64,000 nucleotides of DNA, taken from the NCBI RefSeq assembly GCF_020379485.1, contig NW_026014699.1, positions 434,001-498,000 on the forward strand. Reading direction: 5' to 3'. The translations under genes were made by a program, and so were the position numbers. The notes below the pieces were generated by a model. It was not told the origin of the DNA and ran no database searches. It worked only from the letters and a program-made list of their open reading frames with translations. The first letter of the stretch is position 1; each line of letters opens with the position of its first letter. This document shows, one piece after another, positions 22,414 to 32,160 of this stretch. This stretch comes from Brassica napus (Eukaryota; Streptophyta; Magnoliopsida; Brassicales; Brassicaceae).

Positions 22414-23021
22414 TGTTGAGTTGAGCTGAATATATATGTATGAAGAGCTAAGGAGTTGAAGAGGAAAGGAGATGAGGAAGCTTGAGAGAGTTTAGGGAGA
22501 GCATGGTACGGACGTCCGTACAAGGCCGTACAAGCCGTACAGTCCGTACCATCCAGCATCGACCAAGACTTACCTTGCATCAGCCAAGTAACACGGTAAC
22601 TAAGGTAAAGGGAAGGAACTTACCTTGAGGCATCAGACCGTTTAGGGATAAGGTAGAGCGCGCCTTGACAGGCTGGAACAGCTGGAAAGGCAAGAGCATC
22701 TCGGTCCAAGATGCCAGATACTCCGCGCATGTGGAGAAGCTAATTGGCTAGTCCAAATGAGCTTATCCTCTCCTGATTGACCTCACATGCTTTAGTCTTC
22801 TCTTGATTTCGAAAACCCTTGTATGCTCTCTCTATATATTGTAACTCATCAACCCTAATGAAGATTATGCAGTTTGAGTCTCTCTAATCTCTTAGACACT
22901 ATGCTTTTCTCTTAGACACTAAACGGCTCTATCTAGTCTCCTAATCTTTCACAAACTTCTCTTAATCACTTCCTAAACACTCTCTTTATTCTGTTTACTC
23001 TAAGGATCTCTTAATCTCATA
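22414..23021 (+). mobile_element. 5' LTR of A1
   Basis: It runs TGTTGAGTTGAGCTGA to CTTAATCTCATA. A TATATAT box at 22833-22839 is the likely promoter, with transcription starting shortly after. A GTAC cluster lies about 290 bp upstream of that box. Confidence 0.95.
22506..22549. promoter_or_regulatory. Phased GTAC cluster in A1 LTR
   Basis: Five GTAC cores start at 22506, 22518, 22528, 22537 and 22546, spaced 9-12 bp apart. The cluster is repeated in the 3' LTR (27982-28025) and in A2 (53063-53106) and A3 (61804-61847). SBP-factor binding is an inference from the core sequence. Confidence 0.5.
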
Positions 23022-23034
23022 TGGTATCAGAGCC
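23022..23034 (+). other. Primer binding site of A1
   Basis: TGGTATCAGAGCC directly follows the LTR. It is complementary to initiator tRNA-Met. Confidence 0.92.
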
Positions 23035-23234
23035 AGGTTCATTTGAATCTGGGGTTTGATCTTTAGAGAGTTACAAGCTAAACGTCTTTGAAGCTACACG
23101 CGAGTAGTCTTGAAGGTGTTGAAGCTGTGGTCCGTTCTAGTTGAAGCTGTGCTACGTTCTGTTGGTTTGCGTGATTCTAGACTCAAGGTTGGTGTGTACG
23201 AAATCCAAGATCCAAGTTTTCAAGTCAAGCAAAG

Positions 23235-26200
23235 ATGGAACATGGGATGAACATGAGGATGAAGGTAGCGGTTACTTTCAAAGGTAGCAACTACCTTGTG
23301 TGGTCTCGGATGGTGAAGACTGCTGTGGGAAGTAAGGGTTTGTGGGGGCACATCACAACAGGGGAGGCTCCGAAACTCATTACTCAGGGAGGAGATCAAG
23401 AAGAGGTCTCCAATGAAGCGGCTGTGGAGAAATGGCAACAAGAAGACATGCTGGTGATGACGGTTCTACACGCATCCTTGGACCCAGCTATCTTGGATGC
23501 CTACAGCTACTGTGAATCAGCCAAGGAGCTGTGGGACACGCTGAAGAAGGTGTATGGGAACACTTCCAACCTCAGCCGTGTGTTTGAAGTGAAGCTAGCG
23601 ATCAACCGTCTTGCACAAGAGGACATGGAGTTCACTAAGCACTTGGGGAGGTTCAGGTCCTTATGGTCAGAGCTGGAGATGCTGAGGCCGAGCACAACTG
23701 ATCCAGATCAGCTGAATGAGAGGCGCGAGCAAGACAAGGTCTTTGGGCTGCTTCTCACACTGAACCCGGCCTACACCCAGCTCATCCAGCACATGTTAAG
23801 GTCAGACAAGCTTCCGGACCTTGAGGAGGTGTGTGCACAAATCCAAAGGGAGCAGGGATCCATGGGTTTGTTTGGAGGAAAGGGGGAGCTCTCTCTTGCC
23901 AATCAAGCAGCTCATGAGGATTCAACCGAGGCTCCACAAGCAAACAAGGCATCTCACGGGAAGTACGAGGACAGGAAGTTCAATGGCAACTGTGATCATT
24001 GCAAGAAGCATGGTCATAAGAAGAGCCAATGCTGGATACTGCACCCACACCTCAAGCCGGCCAAGTTCATGAAGGAGCGTGAGGGAAGGGCAAATGTGAC
24101 TGAAGGTTCAAGCGGAGCTGGCACCAGCAAGATCAGTGAAGTGGATGGGCTTGGAGGCAATGATGGGAATGGGAAGTCTCTGGTGGCTTACACAGGCGCC
24201 TCAAGCTCCCGCAGCAATGATGACTACATCAAGAGATCAGACCTTGATGCCCTCTTCAAAATGCTAAAGGAAAACGGTAACACTTACGGTTATTCCTTTG
24301 GAGCTTCTATGATTGCATATAAGGATGATCACTTGATTAGAGAACTAGTAGAACGGTTAGAAGCTAGGAATGAGTATAGGCATGCTTACATTGCTAGAAC
24401 TGATAAGATGCATTCATCACTTAGTAATCTATGCCATAATGCTAAACGAGTAGGTAAACCATTGATTGTTGATTCTGGTGCATCACATCATATGATAAGT
24501 GATGAAAACTTGATTAAGGATATAGAACCTACACATGGGCATGTGATGATAGCAAATGGGGATAAGATACCCATTAGAGGAATAGGAAAGCTTAAGCTGT
24601 TTAACAAAGAATCTAGAGCTTTTTACATGCCTGAATTCACATCAAACCTATTATCAGTGAAGAAATGTACTAATGATTTACAATGCAATGTTATCTTTAG
24701 TCCTAATGATGTGAAGTTTCAGGATATTGAGAGCAGCAGGTTGATTGGGAAAGGGGTGACTAAGGGAGATCTCTATATGCTTGAAGAACTCACTTCTGTT
24801 CCTGATTATAGTTGCTCGTTTACTTCTGCTTCTTTGTTGAATAAAAATGCATTGTGGCATGCTAGAGTAGGACACCCTCATGTTAAAGCTTTGAACTTAA
24901 TGGTACCAGGTGTTGTGTTTGAGAATAAGGATTGTGAAGCTTGCATTTTAGGCAAGCATTGTAGAACTGTGTTTCAAAAGTCTACTACTGTTTATGATAA
25001 TTGCTTTGATCTAATTCATTCAGATGTATGGACTGCCCCTTGCTTATCTAGAGATAGTTATAAGTATTTTGTCACATTCATTGATGAAAAATCCAAATAC
25101 ACCTGGTTAACCTTAATTCAGACCAAAGATAGGGTACTTGATGCATTTAGGAATTTTCAAACTTATGTAACTAACCATTATCATGCTAAGATTAAAATTT
25201 TGAGATCAGATAATGGAGGAGAGTACACGAGTCATGCATTCAAGCAACACCTATCACAACATGGGATTCTACATCAAACAAGCTGTCCTTATACTCCACA
25301 GCAAAATGGAGTGGCTGAGAGGAAGAATAGGCATCTCATGGAAGTGGCAAGGTCACTTATGTTTCAGAGTAATGTTCCAAAGAGATTTTGGAGTGATGCG
25401 GTTGCCACTGCTTGTTACCTGATAAACAGAACTCCAACCAAAGTTCTGAATGAGAAGGCTCCATTTGAAGTTCTGAACAGGTACAAGCCAGCTCTTGATT
25501 ACTTGCGAGTCTTTGGATGCCTATGCTTTGTCCTCAAACCAGGAGAGATGATCAACAAGCTAGAAGCAAGAAGCACTAAGGCTGTGTTCATAGGATACTC
25601 AGCTACACAGAAAGGATACAAATGCTATGATCCTATAGCAAGGAGAGTTCTTGTATCTAGAGATGTGAAGTTCTTGGAAGATAGAGGATACTATGAAGAA
25701 AAGAATCAAGAAGACCTGAAGGACTTAACATCAGACAAGGCCACCACCTTGCGGATCATTCTTGAAGGTCTTGGAATCAGTACATCCCAGGATCCGAGGA
25801 ATCACGCAACTACACCTCCTGAAGTTGGTTCACCATCCCACCTTGATCATGAGGGAGGAGAGGAGCATGAGGAGCCTATGCAAGAGGCCAACCAAGATGA
25901 AGGAGGAGTAGAGAATGAAGGAGAAGAGAGCATAGGCTCGGATGGTCATGGACATGATCATGGTGTGACACAAACACCTTCTCAAGATGAAGTGGTAGAA
26001 GAACAACAGGAAGAAGAACCAGTTGTGCAGCCACTAAGAAGGAGTACAAGGATAAGGAAGGATCCTTCCAGTTGGGTAAACACGAGAGTGTACTACAATG
26101 CCCAAGCTGTGGAGCATCCTTCTCAAGCCGTGTGCTCCTTTGCTCAATATCCAGAAGCACATTGCGCGTTCATGGTAAACTTGGATGAGAATCACATCCC

Positions 26201-27749
26201 AAGAAGCTATGAAGAAGCAATGAAAGATAAAGAATGGAAGGAATCAGTTGGAGATGAGGCAGGAGCGATGATCAAGAATGATACATGGTATGAGAGTGAG
26301 TTACCAAAAGGGAAGAAGGCTGTGACTAGTAGATGGATATTCACAATCAAGTACAAAGCGGATGGAAAGGTTGAGAGGAAGAAGTCAAGACTAGTTGCAA
26401 GAGGGTTCACTCAAACTTATGGAGAAGATTACATAGAAACCTTTGCACCAGTAGCTAAACTCCACACAATCCGGATTGTACTAAGCTTGGCTGTGAATCT
26501 TGGATGGGGGTTATGGCAAATGGATGTGAAGAATGCGTTTCTACAAGGTGAACTTGAGGATGAAGTGTATATGCATCCACCTCCAGGCCTTGAACACTTA
26601 GTAAAGAGTGGGAATGTACTGAGATTGAAGAAAGCCATCTATGGACTGAAGCAATCACCAAGGGCTTGGTACAACAAGTTGAGCACTACTCTGAATGGCC
26701 GAGGCTTCAAGAAGTCTGAACTAGATCACACTCTCTTCACTCTCACGACTCCCTCAGGTATGATTGCTCTCCTTGTGTATGTTGATGATATCATTATCAC
26801 AGGGAGTGATAAGGAAGGTATCATAGCAACCAAGGAGTTTCTTAAATCCATGTTTGAGATTAAAGACTTGGGAGAAATGAAATACTTCCTTGGAATTGAG
26901 ATATGTAGATCCAAGGAAGGTTTGTTCATGTCCCAAAGGAAATATACACTTGATCTTTTGAAAGGTGCAGGTGCTTATGGAGGCAAGACAGCAAGGATGC
27001 CTATGGAGGATGGCTACAAAGTCCCACGAGAGGGGGAGATTGAAGACAGCAAACCTTATCAGGATCCTAAACTCTATAGAAAACTAGTTGGCAAATTGAT
27101 TTATCTTACTATAACTAGACCTGACATCTGCTTTGCTGTGAATCAGGTGAGTCAACACATGCAAGTGCCTAAGGAACATCACTGGCACATGGTGGAGAGG
27201 ATCTTGATGTATCTCAACGGCTCACCTGATCAAGGAGTATGGATGGGCTGCAATGGAAGCACTGAAGTGGTGGGATATTGTGATGCGGATTGGGCTGGTG
27301 ATAGAGCAGACAGGAGATCAACCACAGGCTATTGCACATTCATTGGAGGCAACTTGGTGACTTGGAAGAGCAAGAAGCAGAAGGTAGTGTCATGTTCAAG
27401 TGCAGAAGCCGAGTATAGAGCCATGCTGAAGCTCACCAACGAGTTGGTATGGATCAAAGGCATCTTGAAGCACTTGGAGATCGATCAAGCAACTCCAATG
27501 ACAATGCATTGTGACAATCAAGCTGCCATCCACATTGCATCCAACTCGGTGTTTCATGAGAGGACCAAGCACATTGAAGTTGATTGTCACAAGGTGAGGC
27601 AGATGATTGTGCTAGGGGTGATCTTGCCATGTTACACAAGGAGTGAAGATCAGCTAGCGGATGTGTTCACCAAGGCTGCAAGACAGAAGACAATGGAGTC
27701 CATTCACATCAGGTTGGGCCTCATTGATCTTGGGAAGAGAAGGAGCTAA
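23235..27749 (+). CDS. Ty1/copia gag-pol polyprotein, family A (intact, 1504 aa)
   Basis: One uninterrupted frame encodes everything needed for copia replication. Domains: gag (residues ~1-300) with KGSNYLVWSRM and ERREQDKVFGLLLTLN; CCHC knuckle CDHCKKHGHKKSQC near 253-266; aspartic protease VDSGASHHMISD near 412; GAG-pre-integrase HARVGHPH near 541 with CEAC; integrase core with HSDVW, SDNGGEY and AERKNRH; an acidic variable linker around 860-930; RT with QMDVKNAFLQGELEDEVYM and YVDD near 1182; RNase H with YCDADWAGD near 1350, ending LIDLGKRRS. The length fits a single-ORF plant copia element with a long gag. The start is the first ATG after the PBS leader in a frame that opens with gag. 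The protein is identical to that of A2. Confidence 0.96.
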   Translation: MEHGMNMRMKVAVTFKGSNYLVWSRMVKTAVGSKGLWGHITTGEAPKLITQGGDQEEVSNEAAVEKWQQEDMLVMTVLHASLDPAILDAYSYCESAKELWDTLKKVYGNTSNLSRVFEVKLAINRLAQEDMEFTKHLGRFRSLWSELEMLRPSTTDPDQLNERREQDKVFGLLLTLNPAYTQLIQHMLRSDKLPDLEEVCAQIQREQGSMGLFGGKGELSLANQAAHEDSTEAPQANKASHGKYEDRKFNGNCDHCKKHGHKKSQCWILHPHLKPAKFMKEREGRANVTEGSSGAGTSKISEVDGLGGNDGNGKSLVAYTGASSSRSNDDYIKRSDLDALFKMLKENGNTYGYSFGASMIAYKDDHLIRELVERLEARNEYRHAYIARTDKMHSSLSNLCHNAKRVGKPLIVDSGASHHMISDENLIKDIEPTHGHVMIANGDKIPIRGIGKLKLFNKESRAFYMPEFTSNLLSVKKCTNDLQCNVIFSPNDVKFQDIESSRLIGKGVTKGDLYMLEELTSVPDYSCSFTSASLLNKNALWHARVGHPHVKALNLMVPGVVFENKDCEACILGKHCRTVFQKSTTVYDNCFDLIHSDVWTAPCLSRDSYKYFVTFIDEKSKYTWLTLIQTKDRVLDAFRNFQTYVTNHYHAKIKILRSDNGGEYTSHAFKQHLSQHGILHQTSCPYTPQQNGVAERKNRHLMEVARSLMFQSNVPKRFWSDAVATACYLINRTPTKVLNEKAPFEVLNRYKPALDYLRVFGCLCFVLKPGEMINKLEARSTKAVFIGYSATQKGYKCYDPIARRVLVSRDVKFLEDRGYYEEKNQEDLKDLTSDKATTLRIILEGLGISTSQDPRNHATTPPEVGSPSHLDHEGGEEHEEPMQEANQDEGGVENEGEESIGSDGHGHDHGVTQTPSQDEVVEEQQEEEPVVQPLRRSTRIRKDPSSWVNTRVYYNAQAVEHPSQAVCSFAQYPEAHCAFMVNLDENHIPRSYEEAMKDKEWKESVGDEAGAMIKNDTWYESELPKGKKAVTSRWIFTIKYKADGKVERKKSRLVARGFTQTYGEDYIETFAPVAKLHTIRIVLSLAVNLGWGLWQMDVKNAFLQGELEDEVYMHPPPGLEHLVKSGNVLRLKKAIYGLKQSPRAWYNKLSTTLNGRGFKKSELDHTLFTLTTPSGMIALLVYVDDIIITGSDKEGIIATKEFLKSMFEIKDLGEMKYFLGIEICRSKEGLFMSQRKYTLDLLKGAGAYGGKTARMPMEDGYKVPREGEIEDSKPYQDPKLYRKLVGKLIYLTITRPDICFAVNQVSQHMQVPKEHHWHMVERILMYLNGSPDQGVWMGCNGSTEVVGYCDADWAGDRADRRSTTGYCTFIGGNLVTWKSKKQKVVSCSSAEAEYRAMLKLTNELVWIKGILKHLEIDQATPMTMHCDNQAAIHIASNSVFHERTKHIEVDCHKVRQMIVLGVILPCYTRSEDQLADVFTKAARQKTMESIHIRLGLIDLGKRRS

Positions 27750-27771
27750 TCCCCTTAGCTGCAAGGTCTTT

Positions 27772-27889
27772 ACTCTTTTTCCCTCATCAAAGTTTTATCC
27801 CATTGGGTTTTCTTTGGTGAGGTTTTTAATGAGGAAGATCTTGTGGCTGTCCAAGCTTAGACTTATACAAAGCTAAGCTTGAGGGGGAG
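27772..27889 (+). promoter_or_regulatory. A1 3' module: post-stop hairpin, inverted repeat and PPT
   Basis: After a U-rich CTCTTTTTCC, a hairpin has arms 27782-27792 (CCTCATCAAAG) and 27812-27822 (CTTTGGTGAGG), 32 nt past the stop. The second inverted repeat has arms 27852-27860 (CAAGCTTAG) and 27873-27881 (CTAAGCTTG). Here TAG/CTA replaces the TGAC/GTCA of other families on both sides. The polypurine tract GAGGGGGAG then touches the LTR. Confidence 0.75.
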
Positions 27890-28497
27890 TGTTGAGTTGA
27901 GCTGAATATATATGTATGAAGAGCTAAGGAGTTGAAGAGGAAAGGAGATGAGGAAGCTTGAGAGAGTTTAGGGAGAGCATGGTACGGACGTCCGTACAAG
28001 GCCGTACAAGCCGTACAGTCCGTACCATCCAGCATCGACCAAGACTTACCTTGCATCAGCCAAGTAACACGGTAACTAAGGTAAAGGGAAGGAACTTACC
28101 TTGAGGCATCAGACCGTTTAGGGATAAGGTAGAGCGCGCCTTGACAGGCTGGAACAGCTGGAAAGGCAAGAGCATCTCGGTCCAAGATGCCAGATACTCC
28201 GCGCATGTGGAGAAGCTAATTGGCTAGTCCAAATGAGCTTATCCTCTCCTGATTGACCTCACATGCTTTAGTCTTCTCTTGATTTCGAAAACCCTTGTAT
28301 GCTCTCTCTATATATTGTAACTCATCAACCCTAATGAAGATTATGCAGTTTGAGTCTCTCTAATCTCTTAGACACTATGCTTTTCTCTTAGACACTAAAC
28401 GGCTCTATCTAGTCTCCTAATCTTTCACAAACTTCTCTTAATCACTTCCTAAACACTCTCTTTATTCTGTTTACTCTAAGGATCTCTTAATCTCATA
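27890..28497 (+). mobile_element. 3' LTR of A1
   Basis: 608 bp, identical by eye to the 5' LTR, followed by TTCTC and satellite. Confidence 0.95.
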
Positions 28498-31400
28498 TTC
28501 TCCATTACTTTATGTATCAAAATCAAGCTTCTTACGTCGCGATTCATCCTGGTTTGATTAGAATGACAAGGAAGCTGTCATATTCCCAAACAGGAAAACT
28601 GGGATCACCTGATTTGAAAGTGGGATAGCTTCTTCATCCTAACTCCTATGAGATTTATTCAAATTCCTAATGGTTCTCCACTACTTTATGTATCCAATCA
28701 AGCTTCTTACATCACGATTCATCCTGGTTTGATTAGAATGACAAAGAAGCTGTCATATTCCCAAACATGAAAACTGGGATCACCTGATTTGAAAGTGGGA
28801 TAGCTTCTTCATCCTAACTCCTATGAGATTTATTCAACTTCCTAGTGATTCTCCATTACTTTATGTATCAAAATCAAGCTTCTTACATCGCGATTCATCC
28901 TGGTTTGATTAGAATGACAAGGAAGCTGTCATATTCCCAAACAGGAAAACTGGGATCACCTGATTTGAAAGTGGGATAGCTTCTTCATCCTAACTCCTAT
29001 GAGATTTATTCAACTTCCTAGTGATTCTCCATTACTTTATGTATCAAAATCAAGCTTCTTACATCGCGATTCATCCTGGTTTGATTAGAATGACAAGGAA
29101 GCTGTCATATTCCCAAACAGGAAAACTGGGATCACCTGATTTGAAAGTGGGATAGCTTCTTCATCCTAACTCCTATGAGATTTATTCAACTTCCTAGTGA
29201 TTCTCCATTACTTTATATAACAAAATCAAGCTTCTTACATCGTGATTCATCCTGGTTTGATTAGAATGACAAAGAAGCTGTCATATTCCCAAACAGGAAA
29301 ACTGGGATCACCTGATTTGAAAGTGGGATAGCTTCTTCATCCTAACTCCTATGAGATTTATTCAACTTCCTAGTGATTCTCCATTACTTTATGTATCAAA
29401 ATCAAGCTTCTTACATCGCGATTCATCCTGTTTTGATTAGAATGACAAGGAAGCTGTCATATTCCCAAACAGGAAAACTGGGATCACCTGATTTGAAAGT
29501 GGGATAGCTTCTTCATCCTAACTCCTATGAGATTTATTCAACTTCCTAGTGATTCTCCATTACTTTATGTATCAAAATCAAGCTTCTTACATCGTGATTC
29601 ATCCTGGTTTGATTAGAATGACAAGGAAGCTGTCAAATTCCCAAACAGGAAAACTGGGATCACCTGATTTGAAAGTGGGATAGCTTCTTCATCCTAACTC
29701 CTATGAGATTTATTCAACTTCCTAATGGTTCTCCACTACTTTATGTATCCAAATAAAGCTTCTTACATCACGATTCATCCTGGTTTGATTAGAATGACAA
29801 AGAAGCTGTCATATTCCCAAACAGAAAAACTGGGATCACCTGATTTGAAAGTGGGATAGCTTCTTCATCCTAACTCCTATGAGATTTATTCAACTTCCTA
29901 ATGGTTCTCCACTACTTTATGTATCAAAATCAAGCTTCTTACATCAAGATTCATCCTGGTTTGATTAGAATGACAAAGAAGCTGTCATATTCCCAAACAG
30001 AAAAACTGGGATCACCTGATTTGAAAGTGGGATAGCTTCTTCATCCTAACTCCTATGAGATTTATTCAACTTCCTAATGATTCTCCATTACTTTATGTAT
30101 CCAAATCAAGCTTCTTACATCGCGATTCATTCTGGTTTGATTAGAATGACAAAGAAGCTGTCATATTCCCAAACAGAAAAACTGGGATCACCTGATTTGA
30201 AAGTGGGATAGTTCTTCATCCTAACTCCTATGAGATTTATTCAACTTCCTAGTGATTCTCCATTACTTTATGTATCAAAATCAAGCTTCTTACATCGCGA
30301 TTCATCTTTGTTTGATTAGAATGACAAGGAAGCTGTCATATTCCCAAACAGGAAAACTGGGATCACCTGATTTGAAAGTGGGATAGCTTCTTCATCCTAA
30401 CACTCCTATGAGATTTATTCAACTTCCTAATGGTTCTCCACTACTTTATGTATCCAAATCAAGCTTCTTACATCACGATTCATCCTGGTTTGATTAGAAT
30501 GACAAAGAAGCTGTCATATTCCCAAACAGGAAAACTGGGATCACCTGATTTGAAAGTGGGATAGCTTCTTCATCCTAACTCCTATGAGATTTATTCAACT
30601 TCCTAGTGATTCTCCATTACTTTATGTATCAAAATCAAGCTTCTTACATCGCGATTCATCCTGGTTCGATTAGAATGACAAGGAAGCTGTTATATTCCCA
30701 AACATGAAAACTAGGATCACATGATTTGAAAGTGGGATAGCTTCTTCATCCTAACTCCTATGAGATTTATTCAACTTCCTAGTGATTCTCCACTACTTTA
30801 TGTATCAAAATCAAGCTTCTTACATCAAGATTCATCCTGTTTGATTAGAATGACAAAGAAGCTACATATTCCCAAACAGGAAAACTGGGATCACCTGATT
30901 TGAAAGTGGGATAGCTTCTTCATCCTAACTCCTATGAGATTTATTCAACTTCCTAGTGATTCTCCATTACTTTATATATCAAAATCAAGCTTCTTCCATC
31001 GCGATTCATCCTGGTTTGATTAGAATGACAAAGAAGCTGTCATATTCCCAAACAGGAAAAATGGGATCACCTGATTTGAAAGTGGGATAGCTTCTTCATC
31101 CTAACTCCTATGAAATTTATTCAACTTCCTAGTGATTCTCCATTACTATATGTATCAAAATCAAGTTTCTTACATCGCGATTCATCCTGTTTTGATTAGA
31201 ATGACAAGGAAGCTGTCATATTCCCAAACAGGAAAACTGGGATCATCTGATTTGAAAGTGAGATAGCGTCTTCATCCTAACTCCTATGAGATTTATTCAA
31301 CTTCCTAATGGTTCTCCACTACTTTATGTATCAAAATCAAGCTTCTTACATCAAGATTCATCCTTGTTTGATTAGAATGACAAAGAAGCTATCATATTCC

Positions 31401-31525
31401 CAAACAGAAAAACTGGGATCACTTTATTTGAAAGTGGGATAGCTTCTTCATCCTAACTCTTATGAGATTTATTCAACTTCCTAGTGATTCTCGATTACTT
31501 TATATATCAAAATCAAGCTTCTTCC
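28498..31525 (+). repeat. Centromeric satellite block S3 (~17 monomers)
   Basis: This continues S2 in phase; the monomer interrupted by A1 is completed here. The first full variant is CTTACGTCGCG near 28530, also present in S4 near 38026. From about 29212 the order of variants follows that of S1 from about 4250. It ends CTTCC (31521-31525), the left target-site copy of C1. Confidence 0.95.
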
Positions 31526-32010
31526 TATTGAGATGAAGACCAAGGAGGCTGAGACAGTAACTTTAGAGTTTTACTGTGGTAACTTTATTTTAACCACAGT
31601 AACTACTTGGGGAAGTTATCTGATGGGATGAGAAGGTAACTTAGTGAAGAGAAGAGAGGAAACTCGACCAAAGAGGATAAGTGAGGTTAAGGAAGGATAA
31701 GGGATCACTTTGACAGCCTGTATGATGCTGGAAAGGAGAAGTTACCTTTATACTAGTGCAAGCATGTGAGAAAGCACAGCCAAGTGATTCAAAAGGAGTT
31801 CCAGCCTGTCCTTTGACTACACATGCTTAACCATTTCGAATTTCCTTGTTGCTCTCTCTATTAATACTTGTAAACCTCATCAGTTATTAATTAATGGAGT
31901 TTTGAGTCTCTCTCTCTTTATTCTCTCACTAGAATCTCTTAATCTCTTTAATCTTTTCATCTGATTATCCCTGATTGGTTGAATCATGCTCTAATACACA
32001 AAAGTGTATA
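31526..32010 (+). mobile_element. 5' LTR of C1
   Basis: It starts TATTGAGATGAAG and ends with a short hairpin (TACAC-AAAA-GTGTA) just before the PBS. A second inverted repeat, TTACTGTGGT (31571-31580) with ACCACAGTAA (31593-31602), overlaps an alternative pairing with ACAGTAA at 31554-31560. A TATTAAT box near 31859 may be the TATA element. There is no GTAC cluster. Confidence 0.94.
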
Positions 32011-32023
32011 TGGTATCAGAGCC
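32011..32023 (+). other. Primer binding site of C1
   Basis: TGGTATCAGAGCC directly follows the LTR. It is complementary to initiator tRNA-Met. Confidence 0.9.
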
Positions 32024-32160
32024 AGGTTGCTAAAAAGGGAGAGTGTGATTTCGTTTTTTCATAAAAATCTGGGTGTTCTTCAGTGTTCTTGAGTGTTCTT
32101 GAGTGTTCTTGGTGTTCTTGAGTTCTGGTCTTTATTATCTGAGTGGTGTGAGATATTCTG

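Larger units (their letters stand above)
22414..28497 (+). mobile_element. Intact copia element A1 (6084 bp)
   Basis: Both LTRs are 608 bp (22414-23021, 27890-28497) and identical by eye. The TTCTC duplication is at 22409-22413 and 28498-28502. PBS, full-length ORF, PPT and 3' module are all present, so the copy is structurally complete and probably young. It inserted into satellite. It may belong to the centromeric copia group described in Brassica (CRB); I am recalling that name and cannot check it. Confidence 0.96.
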
